From the NCBI GenBank assembly GCA_025677825.1, contig JAIXMO010000063.1, positions 95,353-159,352 of the forward strand: a DNA stretch of 64,000 nucleotides, in the 5' to 3' direction. The notes under the pieces are model-generated. The model saw nothing but the letters and a program-made list of their open reading frames with translations, was not told where the DNA came from and did no database searches. Every line of letters begins with the position of its first letter. Position 1 is the stretch's first letter. Positions 35,637-45,600 of this stretch are shown one piece after another. The translations under genes were made by a program, and so were the position numbers. This DNA comes from Helicostylum pulchrum (lineage: Eukaryota > Mucoromycota > Mucoromycetes > Mucorales > Mucoraceae).

Positions 35637-36469
35637 ATGCGTAAACGTAGACAAAAAGAATGTCGCAAAGAATAGGAAGAACGGTATAGTCTTCCTATAC
35701 CCAAAGCTAAAAAAAAAGAGCGCACTCTGCTGCCTTCCAATCCAATATCGATGAGTTCCGTGTTACTACCACAGAAGCTATTAAGTCTACTGCATAATAT
35801 AATAATGACGACTTTAAAAAAGAATCCTAAAAGTGACACCAAAGATCTTAAAAATCCGAAGAATAACGTAAAAAGATTCCTCGTTATACGTATGATGCTC
35901 TTTATAATCTGTATGGCTCCTACTGGACACACAATTCACTTCAACGTCTTAAACTGAACGGTCTTACAATGTACACAAACTACGTTAAAGAGAGCTTCGA
36001 TAATATATTAAAAGAAGTAAAAGAAACATTAGCCAAAGAAATAGTAAAACCTGAAAAGGCAGATTCTAGCAAGTATTCTTCAGTTGATGATGCTGTTGAT
36101 AATGCTGTTGATGATGAGAAAATAAAATTGATTGTAGTACCTCTAGGCCAAGTTCTCAGACAAGATTTACCTTTAGAAGCAAGACGTACAATAATAGATA
36201 AATTTAACAATACCATTCAACAATATTCCGATTTTGCTTCTCTCTTTGCTCTTCATGCTCAGTTAAATATACTTAAATTTGTAATATCTGATGATATTAC
36301 AGCTGAAACTACCAGAGCACAAATGTATAGTATTATTCCACATGAATTCCGAGCTTCTTCCGCCTCGATTGAATTCCCAGCGCCCCCAACTAATCAAGCA
36401 AATGATGACGTTAAAAGGAAATCCGATTACAAGACTCTGTTTATAAACGTGAAAAATCCCGAGTTATGA
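35637..36469 (+). pseudogene. decayed ORF truncated at the arm B breakpoint
   Basis: Fragments of one former protein. A frame from the ATG at 35637 hits TAG after 12 codons (35673-35675). The longest surviving piece reads YDALYNLYGSYWTHNSLQ from about 35891, then KLNGLTMYTNYVKESFDNI on to 36469, but upstream the frame is broken near 35876-35885 in an A-rich stretch. The surviving part is a hydrophilic, helical protein with SVDDAVDNAVDDEKIKLIVVPLG. The frame's last codons lie antisense to the deaminase scrap of arm B, so its true C-terminus was replaced when arm B joined here. Probably a mobile-element or orphan gene relic; I recognise no domain. Confidence 0.55.
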
Positions 36470-36530
36470 ATTAAAGCGTAATCTAATGCAATTTTTATAC
36501 GGCATTCATCTACGGCCTTTGTACTTTCAT
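36458..36530 (-). pseudogene. remnant of deaminase exon 1
   Basis: On the minus strand the sequence jumps from the CAACCAAAA...ATG context directly to GAAAGTACAAAGGCCG, then TAGATGAATGC and ATTGCATTAGATTACGCTTT. These correspond to codons about 26-48 of the secreted deaminase gene. The signal peptide codons are deleted, the frame is broken and everything past codon about 50 is gone. It proves that the deaminase was part of the duplicated unit. Confidence 0.85.
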
Positions 36531-36845
36531 TTTATTTTATTTTGGTTGAAAAAGTATAACTTTTGGATCGAAAATATACTTTTAGTAATTTGAACATCAG
36601 AACTTTTGTGTTGCCCTGTTTGAGGTTACGAATTTTAAAACAGTATCACTTTTTTTCTTCTGAGAAGTTAAATTGTAGTACCAATGGTTAGGGGTTTGCA
36701 CCAGCTGAATAAATCCGTTTACTATGCCTTGTAAAAAAAAAACAAAAAATAAGGACGCAAAAAATAAAAAAAGACAGAAATAAAGAGAAAGATGAGGGTT
36801 GTTTTTCCTCCCAAGAAAATTTTATTAAAGGTTGAATTGAATTCT

Positions 36846-37202
36846 TTAACGCTTCAAGTAAAAAATAAATAAAAGCATCATTGAAATAAACAATACATTA
36901 AAATTAGGTGATTGATAATTACTTCCACTCTCTAATGGTGGCCCCATAACAATTTGATCTAAATTTATGATACTTTTACAGGGAAGAATTAATGTACCGT
37001 TAACAAAGTATCCAGGATTGACAAATTCGTACTCTAAGCAATCTTCTTCCATGCCTATATTTTTGAGTCCACAGATCATTGTTTCGTTCTTGGTAAATAC
37101 AATATTCGGTCCTTTACCAATACAGAACCCAGGCTGAACAACCTTTTCCGAGTATTGGAGCTGAAATATTTCGTTTGCATCAATTGTCTGGTAAGAAGTC
37201 AT
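36846..37202 (-). CDS. small four-Cys membrane-anchored family protein B1
   Basis: 118 aa, intact, mirror partner of A3. Begins MTSYQTIDANEIFQLQYSEKV. Conserved core is PGFCIGKG, VFTKNETM, ICGLKNIGMEEDCLEY, FVNGTLILPC and ESGSNYQSPNF, then a hydrophobic C-terminal segment ending YLKR. Both sequons and all four cysteines are present. The main ATG (37200-37202) overlaps the stop of the 21-codon upstream ORF by one base (TAATG on the minus strand). Single exon, promoter module at 37268-37302. Function unknown. Confidence 0.78.
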   Translation of the reverse strand: MTSYQTIDANEIFQLQYSEKVVQPGFCIGKGPNIVFTKNETMICGLKNIGMEEDCLEYEFVNPGYFVNGTLILPCKSIINLDQIVMGPPLESGSNYQSPNFNVLFISMMLLFIFYLKR

Positions 37203-37267
37203 TATATAAACAGTACAGGTATATAGGTAAAAGAGAAGAAAGGTAAGAAATGGCTTGTGATACTCAT
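37202..37267 (-). CDS. hydrophobic upstream ORF of B1, stop overlaps main start
   Basis: 21 codons (MSITSHFLPFFSFTYIPVLF plus Ile) from the ATG at 37267. Its TAA and the B1 ATG share one A, giving TAATG, an arrangement known to allow termination-reinitiation in other systems. Sequence resembles a signal-peptide or membrane helix. Confidence 0.5.
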   Translation of the reverse strand: MSITSHFLPFFSFTYIPVLFI

Positions 37268-37302
37268 CTTCAATTATTTATACTCAATTTCTGCTCAGCA
37301 AA
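37268..37302 (-). promoter_or_regulatory. shared promoter module, copy B1
   Basis: Minus strand: TTTGCTGAGC, GAAATTGAG spacer, TATAAATAATT, then the upstream-ORF ATG. Confidence 0.75.
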
Positions 37303-37379
37303 AGAGTTTACACGAAAAGAAAAAAGGGGGATTGCCTTCCCCAAAAAAAATATATTTATTATAGGTGAATTAGGATATT

Positions 37380-37724
37380 TTAACGCTTCAAGTAAAAAAT
37401 AAATAAAAACATCATTGAAATAAGTATAATACTAAAATTAGGTGATTGATAATTGCTTCCACTCTGTGGCTCCATAACTATTCGTCTTTGTATTAAGTTA
37501 CGTTTACAGGGAAGAATAAGTGTACCGTTAACAAAGTATCCAGGGCCGAGTAAATCATACTCGAAGCAATCATCTTTCATGTGTATATTTTTGAGTCCAC
37601 AAATCATTGTTTCATTCTTGGTAAATACAGTTGGTCTACTATCAATACAGAACCCGGGTTCAACAATCTTTTCCAAGTATCCAAGTTTTAATATTTCGTT
37701 TGCATCAATTCTCTGGTAAGACAT
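37380..37724 (-). CDS. small four-Cys membrane-anchored family protein B2
   Basis: 114 aa, intact, mirror partner of A2 by position. Starts MSYQRIDANEILKLGYLEKI. Core is PGFCIDS, VFTKNETM, ICGLKNIHMKDDCFEY, FVNGTLILPC and QSGSNYQSPNF, then a C-terminal hydrophobic segment ending YLKR. Four cysteines and both sequons are present. Its start again overlaps the upstream-ORF stop as TAATG (37722-37726). The linker after the LPC cysteine is shorter than in A2. Function unknown. Confidence 0.78.
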   Translation of the reverse strand: MSYQRIDANEILKLGYLEKIVEPGFCIDSRPTVFTKNETMICGLKNIHMKDDCFEYDLLGPGYFVNGTLILPCKRNLIQRRIVMEPQSGSNYQSPNFSIILISMMFLFIFYLKR

Positions 37725-37789
37725 TATAGAAACAGTACAAGTATATAGGTAAAAGAGAAGAAAGGTAAGAAAGAGCTTGTGATACTCAT
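37724..37789 (-). CDS. hydrophobic upstream ORF of B2, stop overlaps main start
   Basis: 21 codons (MSITSSFLPFFSFTYILVLF plus Leu), exactly the same length as in B1, with the same one-base stop-start overlap (TAATG). Confidence 0.5.
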   Translation of the reverse strand: MSITSSFLPFFSFTYILVLFL

Positions 37790-37824
37790 TTTTAATTATT
37801 TATACTCAATTTCTGCTCAGCAAA
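37790..37824 (-). promoter_or_regulatory. shared promoter module, copy B2
   Basis: Minus strand: TTTGCTGAGC, a 10-nt spacer, GTATAAATAATTAAAA, then ATG at 37789. Confidence 0.75.
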
Positions 37825-37908
37825 AAAGAGTACTAAGTTACAAGAAGTGGATTGTCTTTCCCCCCCCCCCCCAAAAAAATATTTATATTATAAGTGAATT
37901 AGGATATT

Positions 37909-38306
37909 TTAACGCTTCAAATAAAAAATAAAATTAGGCGATTGATAATCACTTCCACTTTCCACACGAAATTCGTAACAACTCGATCATACGAGCCAGA
38001 GTATTTACAGGGAAGAATAAGCGTATGGTTAACAAAGTATCCAGGGTCCCCAATTTCATAGTTGCTTTAGCCATGTCTATATTCTTAAGTATATAAATCA
38101 TTGTTTCGTTCTTGGTAAACACGCTGAATCCAAGACCAATACAGAATCCCGACCGAGAAATCTTTTCCAAGTATGTAATCGTAACTATGCCGTTTGAGTC
38201 AAGTTCTGGGTATATTCCACTACATACGACATTGTTTTGTGTTATAGAACCAGGTATATATAGGTGTAAGATTAGATAAAAGTAAAACAAAGTTTATGGT
38301 ACTCAT
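37909..38306 (-). pseudogene. small four-Cys family member B3, disabled
   Basis: Mirror partner of A1 but broken by different lesions. The frame reads TYLEKISRSGFCIGLGFSVF and TKNETM, then has Ile-Tyr-Ile where others have an ICGLK cysteine. It shifts frame just after ATGGCTAAAGC (near 38070) because several bases of the DDCLEY region are lost. At the end, SDYQSPNF jumps straight to FYLKR: about 33 nt coding most of the C-terminal hydrophobic segment are deleted. The upstream hydrophobic ORF starts at 38306. Clearly non-functional. Confidence 0.75.
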
Positions 38307-38354
38307 TTTTAAGTACTTATATTCAATTTCTAAAAATTACAATGGCTCAGCAAA
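38307..38354 (-). promoter_or_regulatory. shared promoter module, copy B3
   Basis: Minus strand: TTTGCTGAGC followed by the long spacer also found in A1 and a GAATATAAGTAC TATA-like box before ATG 38306. Confidence 0.6.
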
Positions 38355-38510
38355 GAGTGCATAAAAAAAAAAAAAGTCTCTTGAGCATTGATCATATAAA
38401 CCTTACCTGAGTACGCATAATATTAAAAAGTGTTACAGATGTAACTAGATAAATAAATTGGAATTAAAGAATAGGTAGGGAAAAAACCAGAAGGTATTGC
38501 GAAAACTTTA

Positions 38511-38797
38511 TACTGTAGCGACTCTATCTAAGAGTGGAATCCAATCTCATAAAGACAGTATACTTATACTTGAATGGAGTGTAACTATATCAGCAGTGAA
38601 TCTTTAGGAAAAGTAATTAATTATAGAGGATTGGTAAGCGATGGGATGACTTCACGAACTATTTAAAGCGATATACAATCCATCATTTTTCATCATTAAA
38701 ACGCGTGTTTTTTAGGGATTGCTTAGACATTATCTCATTGTTATAATGATTCACTGCTCGATATAAGGCCGCCCTTAAATAGAGCCGTTACTATATG
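38511..38797. mobile_element. MITE-like element with imperfect terminal inverted repeats
   Basis: The left end TACTGTAGCGACTCTATCTA (38512 onward) matches the reverse complement of the right end (TAGTAACGGCTCTATTTAAG read inward from about 38795) at about 20 of 27 positions. Internal sub-repeats GCAGTGAATC and GATTCACTGC are also inverted. Size is about 285 bp with no coding frame. The same end sequence, CCCTTAAATA(A/G)AGCC, recurs at 24269 (arm A edge) and 63388, so it is a family. It straddles the outer edge of arm B. Confidence 0.6.
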
Positions 38798-39634
38798 TAA
38801 TTTACAGTTAAACTTTCTCTTGCGATGATCGTGCTCTTAGCTCAACAGAATGATACTATTCTTTGTTATTATTACCCCTATTTTTAAACTCCAGCAAGAA
38901 CAATAAATGCATCTCTCTTTCTACCAGTACACTTGTAATCGTACCTAGAACTTTTGCAGCATTGACGTTATATTATTACACTGTATACACCAGCTAAACT
39001 CGTCAATTTGGCCGACAAAAAAAAGACATGGATCTTTGCCTGGCATCAATATAATAATAGAGAAGTTTTATAAGAATGCAAGTAATATATGATGGCAGTA
39101 ACAAAAATAGGGCTTTAAAGCAAAAGTGCTTGTAGTTGTCATTTAATCACCAATTACTACACAGAACAGCGCAGATCCTTTCAACTATTAAGAGCCAAAA
39201 GTAGTCGGTATTTTAGTAAAAGTGCAAGTCAAAAAATTAAAAAGGATAATGAAAATGAAGTGACAGAATAAATATTAAAAGAGGTGAGAACCAAGGAAAA
39301 ACAGAGTTTTAAGTGGCAACCTGGAAAAAGAAGGGATTTTTTTTTTTTTTTTTCGTGATTTTTCAATAAGTTACATAAGCAAAGACCAATGCCAAGTGCT
39401 GAGGTGACTGTTCAAGCGCTCCCAAAAATAGAGCACAACAAGTGGACAGTCGGCATGAATACAGAGACGGGGAAAGAGAGAGAGAGAGAGGGGAATCATG
39501 ATTGTCCGCCTTGCGCGTCACGCTTAGAAAAATAACAATAACAATGTAGTTTTTTTTTTTTTCTTTTTTCTTTTCCCCCCATCTTGATTTTTTTTAAAAA
39601 GAAAGTACTTTTTTGCCCTTTCCTAAGTCAAGTA
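38798..39634. other. non-coding interval upstream of RAV1
   Basis: No gene. (AG)n near 39475-39490 and T tracts near 39338-39355 and 39550-39580 lead into the RAV1 start. Confidence 0.5.
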
Positions 39635-42600
39635 ATGTTTTTAGAACAAATTTGCCCCGGGCAAGTGAATACTCATTTACATGCTATTCATACGTTTATT
39701 TACAAGAATGAACAATTTATTGTAAATATATAAAACACAAAACTATTATGGCGTGTTTCTTAACACAAAAAATATATTAGGTGTATGCGACAGGTTCAAA
39801 GGTAGTTATTTACGCTGACCCAGATAACCTTGTACAAATTATTGCAGCTTCTACTTTATTCCATCAACAAGACATTCTGGAGCCTGTTACGGCTGTTTCC
39901 GGAAATAACAAGACTGGACAAGTAAACAGTATGAAACACTTTTGTAATACTTGTACCTTAATTTTTTATTTTATTTTTAGATTGCGTTATCCTATCATAA
40001 TCAAATAGCTGTTTTAAAACCTTGTGATGGTAACGAACATCGATGGGAGTTAGACACAGTTTTAGATACATCATATGTAATCACTTGTTTGGACTGGAGT
40101 GTCAATAGTAAAGTTATATTTTGTTTATTTAAAAAAGTAAGTCATGATACTAAACCTTATTTAGACTTATTGTTGAGTGCTGGAAAAGAGATTTTGTTAT
40201 GGGATAATACCACTTGGAATATCATTTGTTCTAAAAAACCTGCTACAGATATATTACTTGCTAAATTTGAACCAAAATCAAATAAATTCGCTACTGTTGG
40301 CAAGGTAAAACAATTTGACATATACATATTTTAAAAAAAAAGAGAGAGAGCAAAAACTGATAAAAAAAAAGAAAAGTTTGATCGATTAGTGACTATTTGG
40401 TATCCAAACGCAACTGAAGAAGTTGAAGATTATAGTTTCACTTTTATTTCACATCCAAAATACGTCACCCACTTTGTTTGGAGAAAATTACCTGGAACAC
40501 AAGAAAACGATTGTACTTTATTTACAATGGCACGCGACGGTATTGGTCGTTTCTGGAGTCCAATCAATTTAGATCAGTCCCATATACTTTACATGTGTGC
40601 CGTCATTGATTCCAACCAATCTCTTGTAACAAGTGAACCTGCTGAAGAGCAAGCGCATATTGTTCATAATGTTGCTAGTACCATGATGGGTGAAGACTCA
40701 ATAGAGGAGGAAGAGGACGATGATTATTCTCCTATTCATTATATAGGTTGTGATGAACTATCAAACGCCGTACATGCTCAATTCAAATCACATTCAAAGC
40801 ATGAACGATTCGATCAACGTTTAGAACGTATTCGTGAGCGCGTTAGAGATACGCCTGATTTATTATTTCGTATTCAAAGTGATGGTTCACTTACATTTTG
40901 GGGAGTGCAGGTAAAGTATATATATATATTTATTTTACACGTATAAAACTTCTTTTGTTAAAAAAAAAAGCATATCATCGGTAGCATTTAAATACGTTTC
41001 CTCGTCGTATTCCTCGAGTTTTTGTAGTCTTACGCGTTGATAAAGCAGTAGATCCGTTAGACGTCATTTACTTTTTAAATCCAACACAAATTCTGCATGA
41101 TTATGCTCATATCCAATCATCTTGTAAGTTTTTACATACGTTATAATTCTTGATATACTAAAGTATTTTTTAGCTACGATTAAACCTATCGAATTGTCTT
41201 TGGTAGCAAGAAACCCTCATGGTCAATTAAGATGCTACAGTTTAAACTTAGTTGATTTTTTGGATACGACACCTTTTACACCCAGATTACATTTAAAATA
41301 TACTTGGCTTGGTCATCAACATGCTATATCCAAATTATATCAATCACAAAAAAACAGATTTTGTACAATAGGTATTGACGGACAAATTAACGTTTGGAAA
41401 TATGAATTGCGTGAGGTAAGCCCCCCCCCCCCCCAAAAAAAGACACTACCGTAAAACCATATTCTTATATATATTTACTAGACTTGTGGTAAAATGACAA
41501 CTCAACTTCAATTGGATTGTTCATTATACGTAAATTCAAACCAATTATTAGCTGTTCCCGTCGAAAAAGGTTTGATTTTATTTTTTAAAAACAAATTGTT
41601 TTTAAAATTAACTCCCTTTTTTTTTTTTTTTTTGTGTGTGTAGACAAGTTTTTAGCTGTTTATGATGGCGTACAAGTTAAATTGTTCGAGTTTGATAATA
41701 TTCAAGATTGTCATTTACATCACAGTAAAGTATGCGTCAACAGTACCTCATTGGATTTGACGTCATTACACGTTTACAACATGGAAGATCCCATCACCAG
41801 TGAAAAATCATATTTACTTATCGGTGTATCCAACACACACCAAACCATTACCACCTGGTACCTTGAGCCTACCGAGGGAGGTGGGTTAGAGATCAATTAT
41901 CGCGGTTCACAGCAAATGACAAGCTGGACCTCAGATCCTCACGTGGTTGTGTCTGCAAGTCAATGGGCCACCAACACAGCGTCCCGATTATTTCATCGAT
42001 TATCGTTTCAACAAAAACACGTTTTGACAGTGACAGTAGGTACAGATGTTATCTGTTACGGTGTCAATACTGAGCAAGAGACAGTGGAGTGGGAAGCTAT
42101 CTATACATTGGATACGTCTGATTTAAACGGTCAAATACAACAAGTACGCTGCTCTCCTAGCATTGTTTCGATTGTATCGGGAACTGACGATAATCAAACA
42201 TTGTCGATTTGGATGGAAATGAGATCGAATTTGGCGCCGGTATGTGTAAAGAAATTCAAATTTAAGCAACGCGTATGTGATATGGCTTGGAACGTCACGT
42301 CAGATGCACAGTTTATTCTTGCCGTGGCGTTTCCCAATACTGTAGGGATTTTTGGGCAAAAGAGAGCCAAGAGTGTAACTGAAGATGATGATAGTTGGAT
42401 CTGTTATACTGAATTTAAAGTTGACACGTAAGTTTTGTTTTTATAAAAAAAAAAAAGCATCCGATTTTTAATCGTTATGTATACTGTATATAGACCAGAA
42501 GATATTACGGCATTAGCCTGGGTTGATTGTGGCGTTTTAACCGTTGCAGCCGGTAATCAATTGAGATGTTATCTCAAATGGTTAACCGAAGAAGACAGTG

Positions 42601-45600
42601 TAGCAAAACGTAAGTCGCTTTTTTTTTTTTCGTGGTTTACTATTTTCTGATACTTTATTCTAGAAATTCATTCACCTGAAAACGCAAAAATTGAACCAAT
42701 GTCAAGTATATTCGATATATCATTTGAAATGAACGGACCATTACCGTTTTATCATCCAGATCATATCATCCATTACGTGATGTGGGGAAAAATGGATTTG
42801 GTGCACTGTGCTTTAATCTCGCTCAACAACTTTTTTAAACAATTTGTGGATGACGATGATAATATCATTAATGAATTTCCGCCGGTATCGTTCCCCAAAA
42901 TGTTAAAGTTACAAAATGTAAGCAACTTTTTGAAACATGCTTTTGGAGTCTGTGTATGCTAAATTATTGAGTAGGAAAAGAAGTTGAAGAGTAGTGATAA
43001 ACAACAATACACTGGTTTATTTGATGAGGAATCAGATACTGAAATGTAAGTCTTAAAAAAAAGTTTATAAACGTGTATTCCTTTATAAATTCCCCTTTTT
43101 TTTAAAAAAAAAAAAAAAAATAGACTAGATAATAATGATGTGGATGACGACGACGACATTGTTCGACATTTAACTGCAAACGAAGCAAAAAACCTAGCCC
43201 ATAGTTTAAAAACAAAAGTACTACCTGGTTTAAATGAAAACGAACGAGTCCATTTAATTGCCATGGTAGATACCATTGTCGAGGTAAGTTTTTTTTTTTT
43301 TTTTTTACTTAAATAATTTAACGCTTTTCTTTTTAAAAAAAAAAAATCTGGTAGATTACAAATCAAGGAGAATCGTTGGATGAAAACGGTGCTCGATTTA
43401 CTGCTTTATTAGAAAACCATTTCCATTTAAACAAAGCGTTACCTCAAGACCAACGCCAAGCTGATTTGCAGTCTTGTGATTTCGTGTGGGCTTTGCACAG
43501 TCAATCGCAAGATTTGTTGTTGGAAAGATGTGTACGATTATGCGGTACTAAATTTGTTTGGGAAGATGCTAGATCATTAGGTATCTTTTTATGGCTTCAA
43601 AAAATTGATGTTGTGGTAAACTATATATATAAAAGTGCGAAACAAAACAAAAAAAAAATTGATCATTAACATTTAAATTATAAAAGAGAGAGCAAATGTC
43701 AAATATTGCACGAAATATTTATTTATCAAAAACAGATGACAGAGATCCCGCCGACTGTACCTTATTTTACCTGGCGCTCCGTAAAAAGAACCTATTACAA
43801 GGACTATGGCGATCTGCCTCTTCGCATAAAGAACAAACAATCATGAAAAAGTTTTTAGCAAATGATTTTAACGAACCGCGTTGGCAACGAGCCGCTTCCA
43901 AAAATGCTTTTGCTTTACTTGGTAGACAAAGATTTGGTAAGTTCACAATTTTTCTTCTATTAAATAAAAAACACATTTTTAAAACTATTACAAAAGAGTA
44001 TGCTGCTTCCTTCTTTTTATTGGCCGATAAGTTAAGAGACGCCGTCAATGTCATTTTGAAAAACATGAAGGATTACCAATTGGCCATTGCTATCTGCAGA
44101 GTCTACGACGGTGACGACAGTCCTCTTCTAAAAGAAATTCTCGAAAACAGTATTATACCCATGGCAATTGAAACAAACGATCGATGGTTAATCAGTATTG
44201 GATTCTGGCTACTAAATAACCAAAAGGATTCTGTCCGAGCCATGGTCGTACCCTTATCTCAATTCACTGATAAACTCATTGACACCACCGAAAAGGACTC
44301 TGCTGAAATCGTCTACAATCCCAACTCATTTATTCTATACCAGTACCTGAAAAAGAAGTTACGTCAACAAAATTTAGTCGTCTCCTATCAAACGGAATAC
44401 GGGTTCTCTTTATTGGTCTCGCGGTCTTATGAAAGATTAGGTTTACCCTTATTAGCATTATATATTTTAACAAAGTATTATATGAAGCCTCCAACCACCG
44501 CCGCTATCAAACAAGAAGTCGAATTGGAAACCGCGCAAAATTTATTTAACTCTGAACCTGTCTCAACTACACCTTCCTATGCTACCGATTTATTTGCAGA
44601 TGATAAACCTTCACGTGTTTCTGACTTATTTGCTAACGATGATACTGATTTATTTGCTCCCTCCAAGGCTACCGACTTGTTTGCAGACGATGACTTATTT
44701 GCTCCTAAAAAGCCGTCTGGTGGATTATTTGATGATGATGATGATTTATTTGCACCCAAGAACACCTCCAGTGGATTATTTGACAATGATGAAAAGGATC
44801 TGTTTGGATCTGAAACTAGGCCTGAAAGTAGTAACGCAGATACCGACGGCGATGAAATAAGTTTATCAGAGAGATGTTATGATGGATTAGACGGGTATAA
44901 AGCTTTACTTGTAATTCGTATGCTGCAAACGTTTTTCCATGCAGCTTCTGCGCTCTATAACGGTTTGGACACACCAGATCATGTACATGAAATACGTTAC
45001 CGGTCACATTTCTTACGTAACCGACAAGCTCTACTTGATCTAGGAGAGTCCGTAAAAGTATCCCCGTACGTCTTTTCAAGACTGTTGATGGAAAAGAGTA
45101 TTGAAACAGATGTGTTCCCACTGTACCTGTACATTCTGAACGAAAGCGTGCCTAAAGACTTTGATGTACATCAATTCTTACGTGCGTTTAAGGTTGGTTG
45201 TTTTGAAGTGAATGAGGTTGCATTGATGCCGCAAGAACTAGATTATTCTACACTGATTTTTGTTGAGAACTGGACCGAGTAAGTTTTTTTTTTTTACAGA
45301 GAGAATTTCTTATATGTTTACTAAAAATATGCATTTATAAAGACATGTTATAAAGACATTCCCTATTTGGAATGAATTGCGCAGAAAATATTGCAATCCC
45401 GAAACTGCTGCATTAACATCAAGACAAATTGCACTCACAACCTACCTCAGTTTAATTTTAATCACACTAAAGGAACGTCATTACGAAAGTTGCTGGCCTT
45501 TGTTGTTCCACTTCAAGTTCTTTTTAGAGGCGCTTGGTTCCAATGGCAGTGATACAGCCATCAATAATTGTTTAAACCAAATATTAAAGAATGAAACTAA

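Larger units (their letters stand above)
36448..38627. repeat. inverted-duplication arm B
   Basis: Reverse-complement copy of arm A (24162 to about 26530). Reading on the minus strand from 38627 to 36448, the order is a MITE-derived edge, B3, B2, B1, the stretch around 36600-36735 (GGTGCAAACCCC, ACCATTGGTA), a deaminase promoter-like segment and a short deaminase exon-1 scrap. Outside homology ends within a MITE-like element (38511-38797); inside it ends in the decayed ORF at 35637-36469. Confidence 0.85.

Noticed and set aside
37710..37760. A 26-nt intron joining the hydrophobic upstream ORF of B2 in frame to the main protein
   Set aside because: GTACTG...CAG would keep frame in B2, but 26 nt is below workable intron length, and A2 lacks the corresponding acceptor.
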